Below, piece after piece: positions 34,776 through 44,883 of a stretch of 52,519 bases of DNA. The position numbers and the translations under genes are program-made. Source of the stretch: Bacillus infantis (lineage in GTDB: Bacteria > Bacillota > Bacilli > Bacillales > Cytobacillaceae); assembly GCF_020171945.1 (NCBI RefSeq), contig NZ_JAIVAP010000004.1:1-52519 (forward strand). The letters run 5' to 3'. A model generated the notes under the pieces. That model worked only from the letters and a program-made list of their open reading frames with translations, was not told where the DNA came from and did no database searches. Position 1 is the stretch's first letter. Each line of letters begins with the position of its first letter.

Positions 34776-35927
34776 ATGAACAGATTGTTTAGATGGATGC
34801 TATTACCCTGCATAGCAGCTGTCCTGGCAGCGAATCTGCCTGTAAAGGCACAAGCTGCCTATTCGGCCAGCTCAGGCAGCGCCATACTGATGGAGCAAAG
34901 CACCGGGAGGATCCTGTATGAGAAGGATGCTTATACGAAGAAAAGGATTGCAAGCATAACGAAGATTATGACCGCCATCCTGGCCATTGAATCCGGGAAG
35001 CTGGATACAAAGGCGAAGGTGAGTGAAAGGGCTGTACGGGCAGAAGGATCATCCATTTATCTGCAGCCGGGAGAAAAAATTCTATTGGAGGACCTGGTTT
35101 ACGGGCTTATGCTCAGGTCCGGTAATGACTCGGCGGTGGCAATTGCCGAATATGTCGGGGGAAGCCTTGAAGGGTTTGTATACTTAATGAACCAAAAGGC
35201 TGAAGAAATCGGCATGATGAATACACATTTTGCCAATCCGCACGGGCTGGATGACCATGAGGATCATTATTCTACCGCTTATGACATGGCCGTCCTGACC
35301 AGGTATGCGATGAACAATGAAACATATAGGAAAATAGCAGGGACAAAGATGCATCGGGCGCCGAATCCGAATGAAAGCTGGGACAGGGTATGGAAAAATA
35401 AGAACCGCCTCCTCACTGAAATGTATGAATATTGCACCGGGGGAAAAACGGGATATACAAAACGTGCCAAAAGGACGCTGGTCACCACAGCCTCAAAAGA
35501 TGGTCTGGACCTGATTGCAGTCACGCTGAATGGCCCGGATGACTGGAACGACCATATCGGCATGTATGAGAGCGGGTTCAAGGAATATTCGCTCAAAAAA
35601 GTTGTTGAACAAGGGGAAGTCCGGGAGCTGGAGGATACTGCCTATGAAAAGAAAGCCTACTTGAAGACAGACTACAGCTTTCCTGCATCTGAAGGTGAAA
35701 AAGACTTATTCCGCGTCGAATACAAGATGCTGAAGCCTTCGGACAGCTGGAAGGAAGACAAGGATTTCCCCGATGTGGTCGGAAGGGCCATTATTTACTT
35801 TGAAAACAAGCAAGTGAAAAGTTTGCCGATTTACTTTGAAAAAGAGCCCAGGAAAGAAGAAAAATCTTTTTTTGATTTCTTTAAGAACATCTTCATGACG
35901 ATTGCTGGAGTGAAAACTGATGGTTAA
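34776..35927 (+). CDS. dacB: D-alanyl-D-alanine carboxypeptidase DacB (PBP5*)
   Basis: A 383-residue sporulation penicillin-binding protein that lowers cross-linking of cortex peptidoglycan. Signal peptide of about 27 residues (ending AQAAYS). Active-site motifs: SITK (Ser60 and Lys63), SGN in RSGNDSA and KTG in GGKTGYT. GGAGACGGGG precedes the ATG. It overlaps spmA by eight bases. It is paralogous to DacF in this window; mother-cell versus forespore expression separates their jobs. Confidence 0.95.
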   Translation: MNRLFRWMLLPCIAAVLAANLPVKAQAAYSASSGSAILMEQSTGRILYEKDAYTKKRIASITKIMTAILAIESGKLDTKAKVSERAVRAEGSSIYLQPGEKILLEDLVYGLMLRSGNDSAVAIAEYVGGSLEGFVYLMNQKAEEIGMMNTHFANPHGLDDHEDHYSTAYDMAVLTRYAMNNETYRKIAGTKMHRAPNPNESWDRVWKNKNRLLTEMYEYCTGGKTGYTKRAKRTLVTTASKDGLDLIAVTLNGPDDWNDHIGMYESGFKEYSLKKVVEQGEVRELEDTAYEKKAYLKTDYSFPASEGEKDLFRVEYKMLKPSDSWKEDKDFPDVVGRAIIYFENKQVKSLPIYFEKEPRKEEKSFFDFFKNIFMTIAGVKTDG

Positions 35928-36507
35928 TATCATTTGGGTTGCCATGACCGTGATCGGGATTGTTTTTGCCATTTTCAACGGCACAATGGCCGAAGTAAAT
36001 GAAGCGGTCTTCAGCGGGGCGAAAGAAGCGGTCACCCTTTGCATCGGGCTCATCAGCATCCTTGTATTCTGGCTGGGTATGATGAAGATTGCCGAAGATG
36101 CAGGGCTTCTGAAGAAATTGGCTTTTCTTTTCAGGCCGGTCGTGACAAGGCTGTTTCCTGACGTGCCAAAGGATCATCCTGCAATGGGCTATATTTTATC
36201 AAACATGATGGCAAATATGTTTGGGCTGGGCAATGCGGCCACACCCCTTGGAATAAAGGCAATGGAGCAGCTGAAAGCTCTGAATGGAGGGAAAACCGAG
36301 GCGAGCAGGTCGATGATTACCTTCCTGGCCATCAATACCTCAAGCCTGACACTCATTCCGACAACGGTGATTGCCATCAGGATGAACTATCACTCTGCCT
36401 CCCCAACTGAAATTGTCGGGCCGACCTTGATTGCCACCTTTTGCTCAACACTCGGGGCAATCTTGATCGACAGGTACTTTTATTACAGACGAACCCGTAA
36501 AGGATGA
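35920..36507 (+). CDS. spmA: Spore maturation protein A
   Basis: A 195-residue integral membrane protein of the nucleoside-recognition (Gate) domain family; NMMANMFGLGNAATPLGIKAM near residues 85-105 is typical. Needed for full spore core dehydration in B. subtilis. About five membrane segments. It overlaps dacB and precedes spmB by six bases. Confidence 0.95.
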   Translation: MVNIIWVAMTVIGIVFAIFNGTMAEVNEAVFSGAKEAVTLCIGLISILVFWLGMMKIAEDAGLLKKLAFLFRPVVTRLFPDVPKDHPAMGYILSNMMANMFGLGNAATPLGIKAMEQLKALNGGKTEASRSMITFLAINTSSLTLIPTTVIAIRMNYHSASPTEIVGPTLIATFCSTLGAILIDRYFYYRRTRKG

Positions 36508-36513
36508 GCATGC

Positions 36514-37044
36514 ATGGAAATTGTCTCTTTAATCTCATTATGGTTTATCCCGGTGCTGATTGGTTTTATCCTGTTGTACGGTACTTATAAAAAAGTCCCT
36601 ACATATGAGAGCTTTGTGGATGGCGGCAAGGAAGGAATCAAGATCGCTGTTTCCATCATCCCTTTTTTAGTCGGGATGCTGGTGGCCATTACTGTCTTCA
36701 GGGCTTCAGGAGCGCTTGAATTCATGATGGGTTTTATCAGGCCGGCAATGGAAGCGATCGGAGTCCCGCCTGAAATCGCCCCGCTCGCCATCATCAGGCC
36801 GATATCAGGCACTGCGGCACTTGGCATGACAAGTGACCTGATTGCTGCCCATGGGCCGGATTCTTTTATCGGAAGGCTCGCCTCGACGCTCCAGGGAAGC
36901 ACAGATACGACCTTTTATGTGCTGACAGTCTACTTCGGGGCTGTAGGCATTAAGAAAATGGGGGATGCTCTGAAGGTGGGCCTCCTGGCAGACCTTGTCG
37001 GCTTTATTGCAGCGATAGCAGTTGTCATGCTTGTATTTGGTTAA
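36514..37044 (+). CDS. spmB: Spore maturation protein B
   Basis: A 176-residue membrane protein, partner of SpmA with the same Gate-type fold. RPISGTAALGMTSDLIAAHGPDSFIGR near residues 91-117 and LQGSTDTTFYVLTVYFGAVG after it are family marks. Last gene of the dacB operon. Confidence 0.95.
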   Translation: MEIVSLISLWFIPVLIGFILLYGTYKKVPTYESFVDGGKEGIKIAVSIIPFLVGMLVAITVFRASGALEFMMGFIRPAMEAIGVPPEIAPLAIIRPISGTAALGMTSDLIAAHGPDSFIGRLASTLQGSTDTTFYVLTVYFGAVGIKKMGDALKVGLLADLVGFIAAIAVVMLVFG

Positions 37045-37053
37045 GAAAGGGAA

Positions 37054-37078
37054 GGGCGCCGGAAAAGGCGCCCTTTTT
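37054..37078 (+). terminator. Terminator after spmB
   Basis: GGGCGCC / GGCGCCC with a GGAAAA loop and five T. Confidence 0.92.
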
Positions 37079-37132
37079 GTGGTTCCAGTGAAGCCTCATT
37101 CTGTTTTCAGTATACTTTTAATATCGGCTGCT

Positions 37133-37160
37133 TTGAAAATGGGCTGGTTTGTGTCATAAT
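37133..37160 (+). promoter_or_regulatory. Sigma A promoter of rluB
   Basis: TTGAAA and CATAAT with a 16-base spacer, 50 bases before rluB. Confidence 0.55.
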
Positions 37161-37210
37161 TCATAAGATGGACAAAAAAATGCCATAAGTATTTTATTGA
37201 GGTGACATAA

Positions 37211-37951
37211 ATGGAAAGGCTTCAAAAAGTGATTGCCCATGCTGGGATTGCATCGAGACGTAAAGCGGAACAGCTGATTGCAGAGGGCCATGTTAGAGTG
37301 AATGGGAAAGTTGTAAAAGAACTTGGACTGAAAGTTTCTTCTTCAGACAGGGTGGAAGTGGACGGGATCCCGGTTGAAAGGGAAGAGCCTGTGTATATCC
37401 TGCTGTATAAGCCCAGAGGGGTTATTTCAAGTGTGACGGATGAAAAGGGAAGGAAGGTCGTAACTGATCTCCTCCCTCAGATCAAGGAGAGGGTCTACCC
37501 TGTCGGCAGGCTTGATTTTGACACATCGGGACTCCTGCTGATGACCAATGACGGAGAATTTGCCAATCTGCTCATGCATCCGAAAAACGAAGTCGAAAAA
37601 GTATATGTGGCGAAGATAAAAGGAATACCACCCAGGGAAAAACTGAAAAGCCTTGAAAGGGGTGTCCGCCTGGAGGACGGCAAGACAGCTCCGGCAAGAG
37701 TCAAGGTGCTTTCAATCGACAAACAAAAGAACACAGCCATCGTTGAACTGGTCATCCATGAAGGAAGGAACCGTCAGGTCAGAAGGATGCTTGAGGCCAT
37801 CGGGCACCCGGTCATGAAGCTCAAAAGGGAGCGCTACGGCTTTCTTACACTGCAGGGATTGAGCGCAGGTGATGCGAGAGAGCTGACAGCCCATGAGGTA
37901 AAACAGCTCAGGACTCTTGCGAGCAGCCCCGGCAAAAAGAAAAATTCATAG
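37211..37951 (+). CDS. rluB: Ribosomal large subunit pseudouridine synthase B
   Basis: A 246-residue RsuA-family synthase. An S4 RNA-binding domain fills residues 1-60; the catalytic Asp102 is in VGRLDFDTSGLL. HEGRNRQVRRM near 180 is the second family motif. GAGGTGAC precedes the ATG. B. subtilis YpuL/RluB lies in the same order before resA. Expected to modify helix 93 region of 23S rRNA (family knowledge). Confidence 0.95.
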   Translation: MERLQKVIAHAGIASRRKAEQLIAEGHVRVNGKVVKELGLKVSSSDRVEVDGIPVEREEPVYILLYKPRGVISSVTDEKGRKVVTDLLPQIKERVYPVGRLDFDTSGLLLMTNDGEFANLLMHPKNEVEKVYVAKIKGIPPREKLKSLERGVRLEDGKTAPARVKVLSIDKQKNTAIVELVIHEGRNRQVRRMLEAIGHPVMKLKRERYGFLTLQGLSAGDARELTAHEVKQLRTLASSPGKKKNS

Positions 37952-38002
37952 AAGTTTCACAGTTGTAAGGCTTTGTTAACATCGCCGGGATATTGAATAA
38001 GG

Positions 38003-38043
38003 TATAATGATAGACAGTTGCCCGGGCAGGTGCATATACCTGC
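38003..38043 (+). promoter_or_regulatory. -10 element and hairpin in the resA leader
   Basis: TATAAT at 38003-38008 without a good -35, followed by GCAGGT / ACCTGC at 38026-38043. An activator such as ResD may be needed to compensate for the missing -35; that is an inference from B. subtilis, where the res operon is ResD-controlled. Confidence 0.4.
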
Positions 38044-38134
38044 ACGCAAAGGATTGTATGCGGATTCTTGCAGGGTGCTGCTGCTCCTTCAGAGGGCTTA
38101 AGATGAAGCAGTATGAAAGATCGGGGAGGTACTT

Positions 38135-38662
38135 ATGAAAAAACGGCGTCTCGTTATGAGGACAGTCATTTTGCTTGTTCTGGGTGCTGCCGTTGCATAC
38201 ACTCTATATGCAAGCATAACAAAAGATGATATTAAAAAAGTTGCAGTCGGGGAGAAAGCGCCTGACTTTGCTTTGGTTGACATGGATGGAGAAAAGCACA
38301 GGCTGTCGGATTATGAAGGGCAGGGGGTTTTCCTGAACTTCTGGGGAACCTGGTGCAAGCCCTGCGAAAAGGAAATGCCTTATATGAATAACCAGTACAA
38401 AGAGTTCACGGACGAGGGCGTTCAGGTGCTGGCTGTAAATGTAGGCGAATCTGATTTTGCCGTCAAGAAGTTTGCTGAAAGATATGGACTCGCATTCCCG
38501 ATCGTCAACGACAAGGATGGCCAGGTACAGAATGCGTATGCCATCGATCCCCTTCCGGCCACATTCCTGATCAATCCGGAGGGCGAAGTGGTGAAAATCC
38601 ATACAGGCCAATTGACAGAAGATACGATCCGCACCTTTATGGAGCAGATCCAACCTAAGTAA
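38135..38662 (+). CDS. resA: ResA, membrane-anchored thiol-disulfide reductase
   Basis: A 175-residue thioredoxin-like protein that reduces apocytochrome c on the outer face of the membrane before heme attachment. One N-terminal membrane segment (8-26). The active-site pair Cys74 and Cys77 (WCKPCEKE) and Glu80 stand at the same positions as in B. subtilis ResA. GGGGAGG precedes the ATG. It leads resB and resC. Confidence 0.96.
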   Translation: MKKRRLVMRTVILLVLGAAVAYTLYASITKDDIKKVAVGEKAPDFALVDMDGEKHRLSDYEGQGVFLNFWGTWCKPCEKEMPYMNNQYKEFTDEGVQVLAVNVGESDFAVKKFAERYGLAFPIVNDKDGQVQNAYAIDPLPATFLINPEGEVVKIHTGQLTEDTIRTFMEQIQPK

Positions 38663-38677
38663 CAGGGAGTTTTTAGG

Positions 38678-40333
38678 ATGAAAGAAGTTAAATGCGAATG
38701 CGGGCATCTCAATCCGCATGGGACCATACTTTGTGAATCATGCGGAAAGGTGCTCGAGGAGCAGGCAAAAGACAAAAAGCTGATCGATATGAGATATGAA
38801 GGGACAGCGCGGCGCTCACAGACCTATAATAAGACATTTGTGGACAAGATCTGGAATTTCTTTTCCTCTGTCAAAGTCGGCGTTTGGATCATCGTACTCA
38901 CCCTGATTGCATCGGCGCTGGGGACAATCCTCCCGCAGGAAATGTATATCCCTCCAACCATGCCTGCTGCCGAATATTATGAAGACCAGTACGGATGGTT
39001 CGGGAAGCTGTATTATGAACTTGGCTTCCATAATCTCTACAGCTCATGGTGGTATTTAATCCTGATTGCTTCCCTCGGCGTTTCGCTGGTCATCGCCAGC
39101 CTTGACCGGGCAGTGCCTTTATACCGGGCTTTAAAGACACAGCGTGTTACAAGGCATGAAGGCTATTTAAAACGCCAGCGGCTTTTTGGGATTTCAAAGA
39201 CTGATAATGTTGACGGACAGTATGAAGTGATCAAGGAAAAGCTTAAATCAAGGAAATACAATATCCGTGAAGAAAACGGCAATGTACTCGCTGAAAAAGG
39301 GCGGTTCTCCCGCTGGGGCCCGTATGTCAACCATGTCGGCCTGATCATTTTCCTGATTGGCGGCATGCTCCGTTTCGTTCCCGGGATGTATGTGGATGAA
39401 GTATTGTGGCTCAGGGAAGGCGAAACGAAAGTCATCCCTGATACAAAAGGGGAATACTATCTTTCCAATGAAGAATTCACTCTAGAAGTCTATGATAAAG
39501 AGAAGGATAATGAAGTCTTTGATAATGCAATCGACAGGGCCGGCACCGTTGCTAAGAACTATCAATCCGATGTGACTCTTTACCGGAAGCAGGGTGAAAC
39601 CGTTACTGGTGAAGAACATGACCTTGAAAAGGTGAAAGATTACAGCATTAAGGTGAATGAGCCGCTGAAGTTCGAGTCGTTTGCGATTTATCAGGTGGAT
39701 TACAAGCTGAACGAGCTGAACAAAATGTCATTTTCCCTGACTAATAAAGAATCAGGGGAAACATTCGGCGATCTGACAGTTGATCTGTACGATCCCCAGA
39801 CAGAATATAAGCTGAATGATGGCTATTCAGTAGAAGTCGTCAGCTATTTCCCGGACTTTGAATTTGATGAAAATGGGGACCCGACAACAAAATCGCGCAT
39901 CCCGAATAATCCGGCATTTGTTTTTAAAATGTTTACACCGGATAAGCCGGACGGAGAAGTAAGTTTTGTGGCCATTCAGCAGACAATCGAGCCGATGGGG
40001 GACAATGAATACAAACTTGCCTTCCAGGGAGTTGAGACAAAGGATGTTTCAGGCCTGACAGTGCGCAAGGATATGACTCTTTGGATACTGGCTCTTGGAG
40101 GTGCGATCTTTATGATCGGCGTCATCCAGGGCGCCTACTGGAACCATCGCCGTATATGGCTGCGCCGCTTTGACGGTGAAGTTTGGGTTGCCGGCCACAC
40201 GAATAAGAACTGGCATGGCCTGAAGAGGGAGATTGAGCTTGCCCTTGAAGATACAGGCATCAGCATTCCTGAAGACCAGATGGAAAATGATAAAACAGAT
40301 AAACTGGAAAAAACAGATAAGGAGGGACAATAA
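38678..40333 (+). CDS. resB: Cytochrome c biogenesis protein ResB
   Basis: A 551-residue membrane protein, one half of the system II heme delivery and ligation complex. It starts with a four-Cys zinc ribbon (KCECGH and CESCGK, residues 5-26), then membrane segments near 72-90, 125-145 and 218-238, a large outside domain and one last span near 465-485. A hydrophilic Lys/Asp tail ends the protein. It is close to resC (2 bases). Confidence 0.95.
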   Translation: MKEVKCECGHLNPHGTILCESCGKVLEEQAKDKKLIDMRYEGTARRSQTYNKTFVDKIWNFFSSVKVGVWIIVLTLIASALGTILPQEMYIPPTMPAAEYYEDQYGWFGKLYYELGFHNLYSSWWYLILIASLGVSLVIASLDRAVPLYRALKTQRVTRHEGYLKRQRLFGISKTDNVDGQYEVIKEKLKSRKYNIREENGNVLAEKGRFSRWGPYVNHVGLIIFLIGGMLRFVPGMYVDEVLWLREGETKVIPDTKGEYYLSNEEFTLEVYDKEKDNEVFDNAIDRAGTVAKNYQSDVTLYRKQGETVTGEEHDLEKVKDYSIKVNEPLKFESFAIYQVDYKLNELNKMSFSLTNKESGETFGDLTVDLYDPQTEYKLNDGYSVEVVSYFPDFEFDENGDPTTKSRIPNNPAFVFKMFTPDKPDGEVSFVAIQQTIEPMGDNEYKLAFQGVETKDVSGLTVRKDMTLWILALGGAIFMIGVIQGAYWNHRRIWLRRFDGEVWVAGHTNKNWHGLKREIELALEDTGISIPEDQMENDKTDKLEKTDKEGQ

Positions 40334-40335
40334 TT

Positions 40336-41523
40336 GTGGTAGCACTGAGCGGAAATTTATTATACACTGCCTTTATTTTATACTTAATTGCCACATTATT
40401 TTTTGGCGGAAGCATCAGGGATAAAAAACATGGCGCCGGCCAAAAGTCTCCAAACAGATGGGCAAGGATTGCCATTACCGTGACCATCGCCGGGTTCGCA
40501 GCCCAGCTGGGTTATTTTATCACCCGCTGGATTGCCTCCGGCCATGCTCCTGTCAGCAATCTTTTTGAATTTATGACATTCTTCGGGATGTCTCTTGTTG
40601 GAGCATTCATCATTATTTACTTTTTATACAAAACACCGATGCTTGGTGTGTTTACGATGCCGGTCGCGCTGCTTGTCATCGCTTATGCCAGCATGTTTCC
40701 GCGCGATATCTCGCCGCTCATCCCTGCTTTGCAGAGTGACTGGCTTTATATCCATGTAACGACTGTTTCCATCGGCGAAGCGATTCTTTCAGTCAGCTTT
40801 GCAGCAGGCCTGATTTATCTGGTGAAGGCTGTCGATCAATCAAAATCCAGCAAACGGACCTTCTGGCTTGAAGCAGTCATGTTCGGACTTATTTGTACTA
40901 TTGGTTTCATTGCGGTCTCATCCATTTTCTCAGCAGCTGATTATAAAGCAAGCTTTACATGGATAGACAAAGGGGACCAGGAATCAGTACTTGATTACAC
41001 AATGCCTGCCATTACGGGCCCGCATGAAGGAACGCTTACAACTGACGGCAGATTTGAGCCGCTTGTGGAAATGCCGGCCATCATCAATGCTAAAAAACTG
41101 AATACTGTCATATGGTCGATCGGGGCAGGGCTCATCCTTTACGGGTTGCTCAGGCTTATCCTCCGCAAGAGGATTGCCGCAAGCATCCAGCCGCTGGTCC
41201 GCAACATCAAACTGGACCTTGTGGATGAAATCGGGTACCGTGCAGTATTGATAGGATTCCCGGTATTTACGCTGGGAGGGCTTATCTTTGCAATGATCTG
41301 GGCCCAAATTGCCTGGACGAGATTCTGGGGCTGGGACCCAAAAGAGGTTTGGGCGCTTGTCACATTCCTGTTCTATGCTGCTTTCCTTCATCTCCGGCTG
41401 TCCAAGGGCTGGCATGGAGAAAAGTCGGCATGGCTCGCGGTCATCGGGTTTGCCATCATTATGTTTAACCTGGTTGCAGTCAATCTTGTCATTGCAGGTC
41501 TTCACTCATACGCGGGATCCTGA
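40336..41523 (+). CDS. resC: Cytochrome c biogenesis protein ResC (CcsA type)
   Basis: A 395-residue polytopic membrane protein of the CcsA family. The heme-binding Trp-rich motif [22 protein letters not shown] near residues 331-352 and His residues in the spans fit the family. The start is GTG at 40336 with GGAGGGACA upstream. Partner of ResB. A terminator follows, but its T-tract lies close to the start of resD. Confidence 0.95.
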   Translation: MVALSGNLLYTAFILYLIATLFFGGSIRDKKHGAGQKSPNRWARIAITVTIAGFAAQLGYFITRWIASGHAPVSNLFEFMTFFGMSLVGAFIIIYFLYKTPMLGVFTMPVALLVIAYASMFPRDISPLIPALQSDWLYIHVTTVSIGEAILSVSFAAGLIYLVKAVDQSKSSKRTFWLEAVMFGLICTIGFIAVSSIFSAADYKASFTWIDKGDQESVLDYTMPAITGPHEGTLTTDGRFEPLVEMPAIINAKKLNTVIWSIGAGLILYGLLRLILRKRIAASIQPLVRNIKLDLVDEIGYRAVLIGFPVFTLGGLIFAMIWAQIAWTRFWGWDPKEVWALVTFLFYAAFLHLRLSKGWHGEKSAWLAVIGFAIIMFNLVAVNLVIAGLHSYAGS

Positions 41524-41535
41524 CAATAATTCCAT

Positions 41536-41570
41536 AAAGCCTTCACGATTTCTATGTGGAGGCTTTTTTT
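41536..41570 (+). terminator. Terminator between resC and resD
   Basis: AAAGCCTTCAC / GTGGAGGCTTT with seven T. Read-through from resA to resD is known in B. subtilis; here the stem is strong. Confidence 0.8.
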
Positions 41571-41648
41571 AAAATCTTACAGACATTTGCGGCATTCCGG
41601 CTGCCCAGGGGACCCCTCGCAGCTGATCTATTAAAGGAGGATTCTATT

Positions 41649-42365
41649 ATGGAGAGAGAAACCAAAATCCTGGTAGTGGACGATGAGGAAAGAATCAGGC
41701 GGCTTTTAAAGATGTACCTGGAGAGGGAGAACTATGTGATTGAAGAGGCCGGTGATGGCAGTGAGGCCCTGGAGAAGGCCTTTGAAACTGATTATGATGT
41801 CATCCTGCTGGACTTGATGATGCCGGGCAAGGATGGGATCGAAGTATGCCGTGAGCTCAGGGAAAGAAAGGCGACGCCTGTTATCATGCTGACTGCGAAG
41901 GGTGAGGAAGTGAACAGGGTCCAGGGCTTTGAAGCAGGGACAGATGATTATATCGTCAAGCCGTTCAGTCCGCGGGAGGTTGTCCTCCGGGTAAAGGCGC
42001 TTTTGCGCCGGTCCAGCACGACGAGCTACCTGCAGACTGAAACTGCTGCAAAAGATGTAATCGTATTCCGGCATTTGACCATTGATAATGATGCCCACCG
42101 GGTGCTTGCGGACGGTAAAGAGGTCAGCCTGACACCAAAGGAATATGAGCTGCTGTATTTCCTTGCTAAATCGCCTGATAAAGTTTTTGACCGTGAGCAG
42201 CTGCTTAAGGAAGTTTGGCAGTATGAATTTTTCGGAGATTTAAGGACAGTTGATACGCATGTGAAAAGGCTGAGGGAAAAGCTGAATAAAGTATCTGAGC
42301 AGGCAGCGCGGATGATCGTAACGGTCTGGGGTGTCGGCTACAAATTCGAGGTTGTTAATGAATGA
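41649..42365 (+). CDS. resD: Response regulator ResD
   Basis: A 238-residue OmpR/PhoB-type regulator of aerobic and anaerobic respiration genes. Receiver domain with DDEE near 11-14 and the phosphorylated Asp55 (LLDLMMPG); Lys in VKPFSPRE. C-terminal winged helix with [16 protein letters not shown] and [20 protein letters not shown] decides the start. It overlaps resE by four bases. Confidence 0.96.
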   Translation: MERETKILVVDDEERIRRLLKMYLERENYVIEEAGDGSEALEKAFETDYDVILLDLMMPGKDGIEVCRELRERKATPVIMLTAKGEEVNRVQGFEAGTDDYIVKPFSPREVVLRVKALLRRSSTTSYLQTETAAKDVIVFRHLTIDNDAHRVLADGKEVSLTPKEYELLYFLAKSPDKVFDREQLLKEVWQYEFFGDLRTVDTHVKRLREKLNKVSEQAARMIVTVWGVGYKFEVVNE

Positions 42366-44134
42366 TGTTTTGGCGCAGCGTAGTAGGCAAGCTATGGATC
42401 ACAATCATCTTCCTGGTGGCCTTTGTCCTTTTTACCCTTACGGTGCTGCTTCTTGAGTTTTTCGAGAACAACCAGATCAATGAGATTGAAAAGGGGCTGA
42501 CCAAAACTGCCAATAAGATCTCCGTGATCCTTAAGGAGCATGACCTTGATGTGGGTCTGGAGATTTCCTGGGAGCTGGTCGATGATGTGACCAATGTTGC
42601 TATCATCAAAAATAATGAAGAATATTATCATTCACCCGACAAAGGGGAGCCGATTGAGCTTCCCCGTGAATTCTTCCTTGAAGATAAAGGGCTGGCCGAG
42701 GCTTTTGCCGGGCGTTCAGTCAAGAAAGTATATCCATACCCTGCCACCGGTGAAGCTGGGGAGGATTCCCGCATCCTGATCATCGGTGTGCCGTATATTG
42801 ATGATGGGGACACAGGGGCTGTATTTATATACCAGTCTCTTGAAGAAATGCAGAAAACGACAAGGTCAACCACAAAGTTCATTATCCTTGCTGCAGGAAT
42901 CGCCATTGTCCTTACCACAATCTTTGCCTTCTTCCTTTCTACAAGAATCACAGCACCCCTCCGGAAAATGAGGGAGGCGGCTTTTGAAGTGGCAAAGGGC
43001 AAATTTGATACAAAGGTCCCTATTCTCACGCATGATGAAATCGGGGAGCTGGCAACCGCTTTTAACCAGATGGGCAGGCAGCTGAAATTCAATATCAATG
43101 CACTCAGCCAGGAAAAAGAGCAGCTGGCAAGTATATTGAGCGGGATGGCAGACGGTGTCATCACCTTCAGCCGCGATGGTACCATTCTTGTCACCAATCC
43201 TCCGGCTGAGCGCTTCATCCAGAACTGGTATTATGAGCAGGGGGAAGAGAGTACGAAAATTGAAGCAGTCCCTTCAGAAGTGATGAAGCTGTTTCAGCGC
43301 GCCGTCGATACGGGAAAAGAGCAATTAGGAGAGATGCCGATCCAGGGCAGGATCTGGGTCATCATCGTCAGCCCTTTGTATAATAATACCTTTATCCGCG
43401 GGGCGGTTGCCGTTTTGCGGGATATGACAGAAGAAAGACAGCTGGATAAGCTGAGGAAGGACTTCATTGCCAATGTCTCTCATGAGCTCAGGACGCCAAT
43501 TGCGATGATGCAGGGCTACAGTGAAGCGATTGTGGATGATATTGCGGGTACAGATGAAGAGAAAAAAGAAATGGCAAGCGTCATTTATGACGAGTCACTC
43601 AGGATGGGCAGGCTGGTCAATGAACTGCTTGACCTGGCAAGGATGGAGGCAGGCCATATACAGCTTACCCTTGACAGAGTCGAACTGAAGCCATACATCA
43701 GCAGGATTGCAAGGAAATTTCAAGGGCTTTCCAAAGAGAAGATCATCAAGCTAGAAAGCGAATTCAGCATAACTGAAGATGATTTTGTCTTTGACCCTGA
43801 CAGAATTGAACAGGTGCTGACCAATCTGATCGACAATGCCATCCGGCACACACCTGAAGACGGGTCTGTCAAAATAACGGTGAAGTCCGAAGAAAAAGGC
43901 CTGATGGTCGAGGTTGCTGATTCGGGATCCGGTATTCCGGAGGAGGACCTTCCGTTCGTTTTCGAACGATTCTATAAGGCAGATAAAGCGCGGACAAGAG
44001 GACGGTCAGGAACGGGCCTCGGCCTTGCAATCGCAAAAAATATCATTGACGCCCACAAAGGGCAGATTTCTGTACAAAGCAAGCTGCAGCAGGGAACGAC
44101 ATTTTCCTTCGTCATTCCTCGAAATATTGAATAA
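42362..44134 (+). CDS. resE: Sensor histidine kinase ResE
   Basis: A 590-residue membrane kinase. Membrane segments at about 12-33 and 172-193 enclose an outside domain; then HAMP (195-247), a PAS-like domain (250-350), phosphoacceptor His374 in VSHELRTP, and the ATPase boxes N ([10 protein letters not shown]), G1 ([10 protein letters not shown]) and G2 ([11 protein letters not shown]). Partner of ResD, coupled through the four-base overlap. The PAS domain is the likely redox sensor. Confidence 0.96.
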   Translation: MMFWRSVVGKLWITIIFLVAFVLFTLTVLLLEFFENNQINEIEKGLTKTANKISVILKEHDLDVGLEISWELVDDVTNVAIIKNNEEYYHSPDKGEPIELPREFFLEDKGLAEAFAGRSVKKVYPYPATGEAGEDSRILIIGVPYIDDGDTGAVFIYQSLEEMQKTTRSTTKFIILAAGIAIVLTTIFAFFLSTRITAPLRKMREAAFEVAKGKFDTKVPILTHDEIGELATAFNQMGRQLKFNINALSQEKEQLASILSGMADGVITFSRDGTILVTNPPAERFIQNWYYEQGEESTKIEAVPSEVMKLFQRAVDTGKEQLGEMPIQGRIWVIIVSPLYNNTFIRGAVAVLRDMTEERQLDKLRKDFIANVSHELRTPIAMMQGYSEAIVDDIAGTDEEKKEMASVIYDESLRMGRLVNELLDLARMEAGHIQLTLDRVELKPYISRIARKFQGLSKEKIIKLESEFSITEDDFVFDPDRIEQVLTNLIDNAIRHTPEDGSVKITVKSEEKGLMVEVADSGSGIPEEDLPFVFERFYKADKARTRGRSGTGLGLAIAKNIIDAHKGQISVQSKLQQGTTFSFVIPRNIE

Positions 44135-44218
44135 AAGACAGGAAAATGCCGTTTATTCTTGATTCACAAGAAACAAATACACCATATAAAGCATCATTCA
44201 TCAATAGTGGAAGCAGCT

Positions 44219-44254
44219 GGAAGGGAATACACAAAAAGTCCCTTCCTTTTTTTT
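44219..44254 (+). terminator. Terminator after resE
   Basis: GGAAGGGA / TCCCTTCC with a 12-base loop and eight T. Confidence 0.85.
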
Positions 44255-44277
44255 CTGAGAAATACTATATTTATAGA

Positions 44278-44304
44278 TGTAACTTTTTGTACATAAACTG
44301 CGAC
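44278..44304 (+). promoter_or_regulatory. Sigma X autoregulatory promoter
   Basis: TGTAAC at 44278-44283, 17 bases, then CGAC at 44301-44304: a perfect match to the B. subtilis sigma X consensus. It lies 28 bases before the sigX start codon, so sigma X should drive its own gene. Confidence 0.85.
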
Positions 44305-44331
44305 TAATTTATGAACGGGGAGGGAAGACCT

Positions 44332-44883
44332 ATGGACTCCGTTTTTGATGACTTATATACAAATTATCATCAGGACGTTTTTCAATTCCTATTTTATATG
44401 GTGAAGAGTAAAGAGCTGGCAGAGGATCTGGTGCAGGAAGTATATATCCGTGTCCTTAAATCCTATGACCGGTTTGAAGGAAAAAGCAGTGAGAAAACCT
44501 GGTTATTCTCTATCGCCCGAAATGTTGCGATTGATTCTTTCCGTAAGCAGAAAGGGTGGAAACAGAGGATACTGGAAAAATTCGACTGGACCGAACAGCA
44601 GATCAGGGACGACAGCCCCGTACCGGAAGATATCGCCTTGCAGCGCGAAGAAATCCAGATGATCTACCGCTGCCTTGACTTATGCACAGTCGACCAGAAG
44701 ATGGTGATTATTATGAGATATATCCAGGAGCTGTCTATTTCGGAAACAGCCGAAGCCCTCCGCTGGACCGAAAGCAAGGTAAAAACAACCCAGCACAGGG
44801 CTCTGAAGGTACTGAAGGGCCATATGGAGACTTTAATGATAAAGGAGGGAAGAGATGGTGAAAAAGTCAGAGTGGAACGATGA
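44332..44883 (+). CDS. sigX: ECF sigma factor SigX
   Basis: A 183-residue extracytoplasmic-function sigma factor. Region 2 is seen as YHQDVFQFLFYMVKSKELAEDLVQEVYIRVL and SEKTWLFSIARNVAIDSFRKQ; region 4 as ELSISETAEALRWTESKVKTTQHRALKVL. In B. subtilis it controls cell-surface charge genes (dlt, pssA). GGAGGG decides the start. It overlaps rsiX by 29 bases. Confidence 0.96.
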   Translation: MDSVFDDLYTNYHQDVFQFLFYMVKSKELAEDLVQEVYIRVLKSYDRFEGKSSEKTWLFSIARNVAIDSFRKQKGWKQRILEKFDWTEQQIRDDSPVPEDIALQREEIQMIYRCLDLCTVDQKMVIIMRYIQELSISETAEALRWTESKVKTTQHRALKVLKGHMETLMIKEGRDGEKVRVER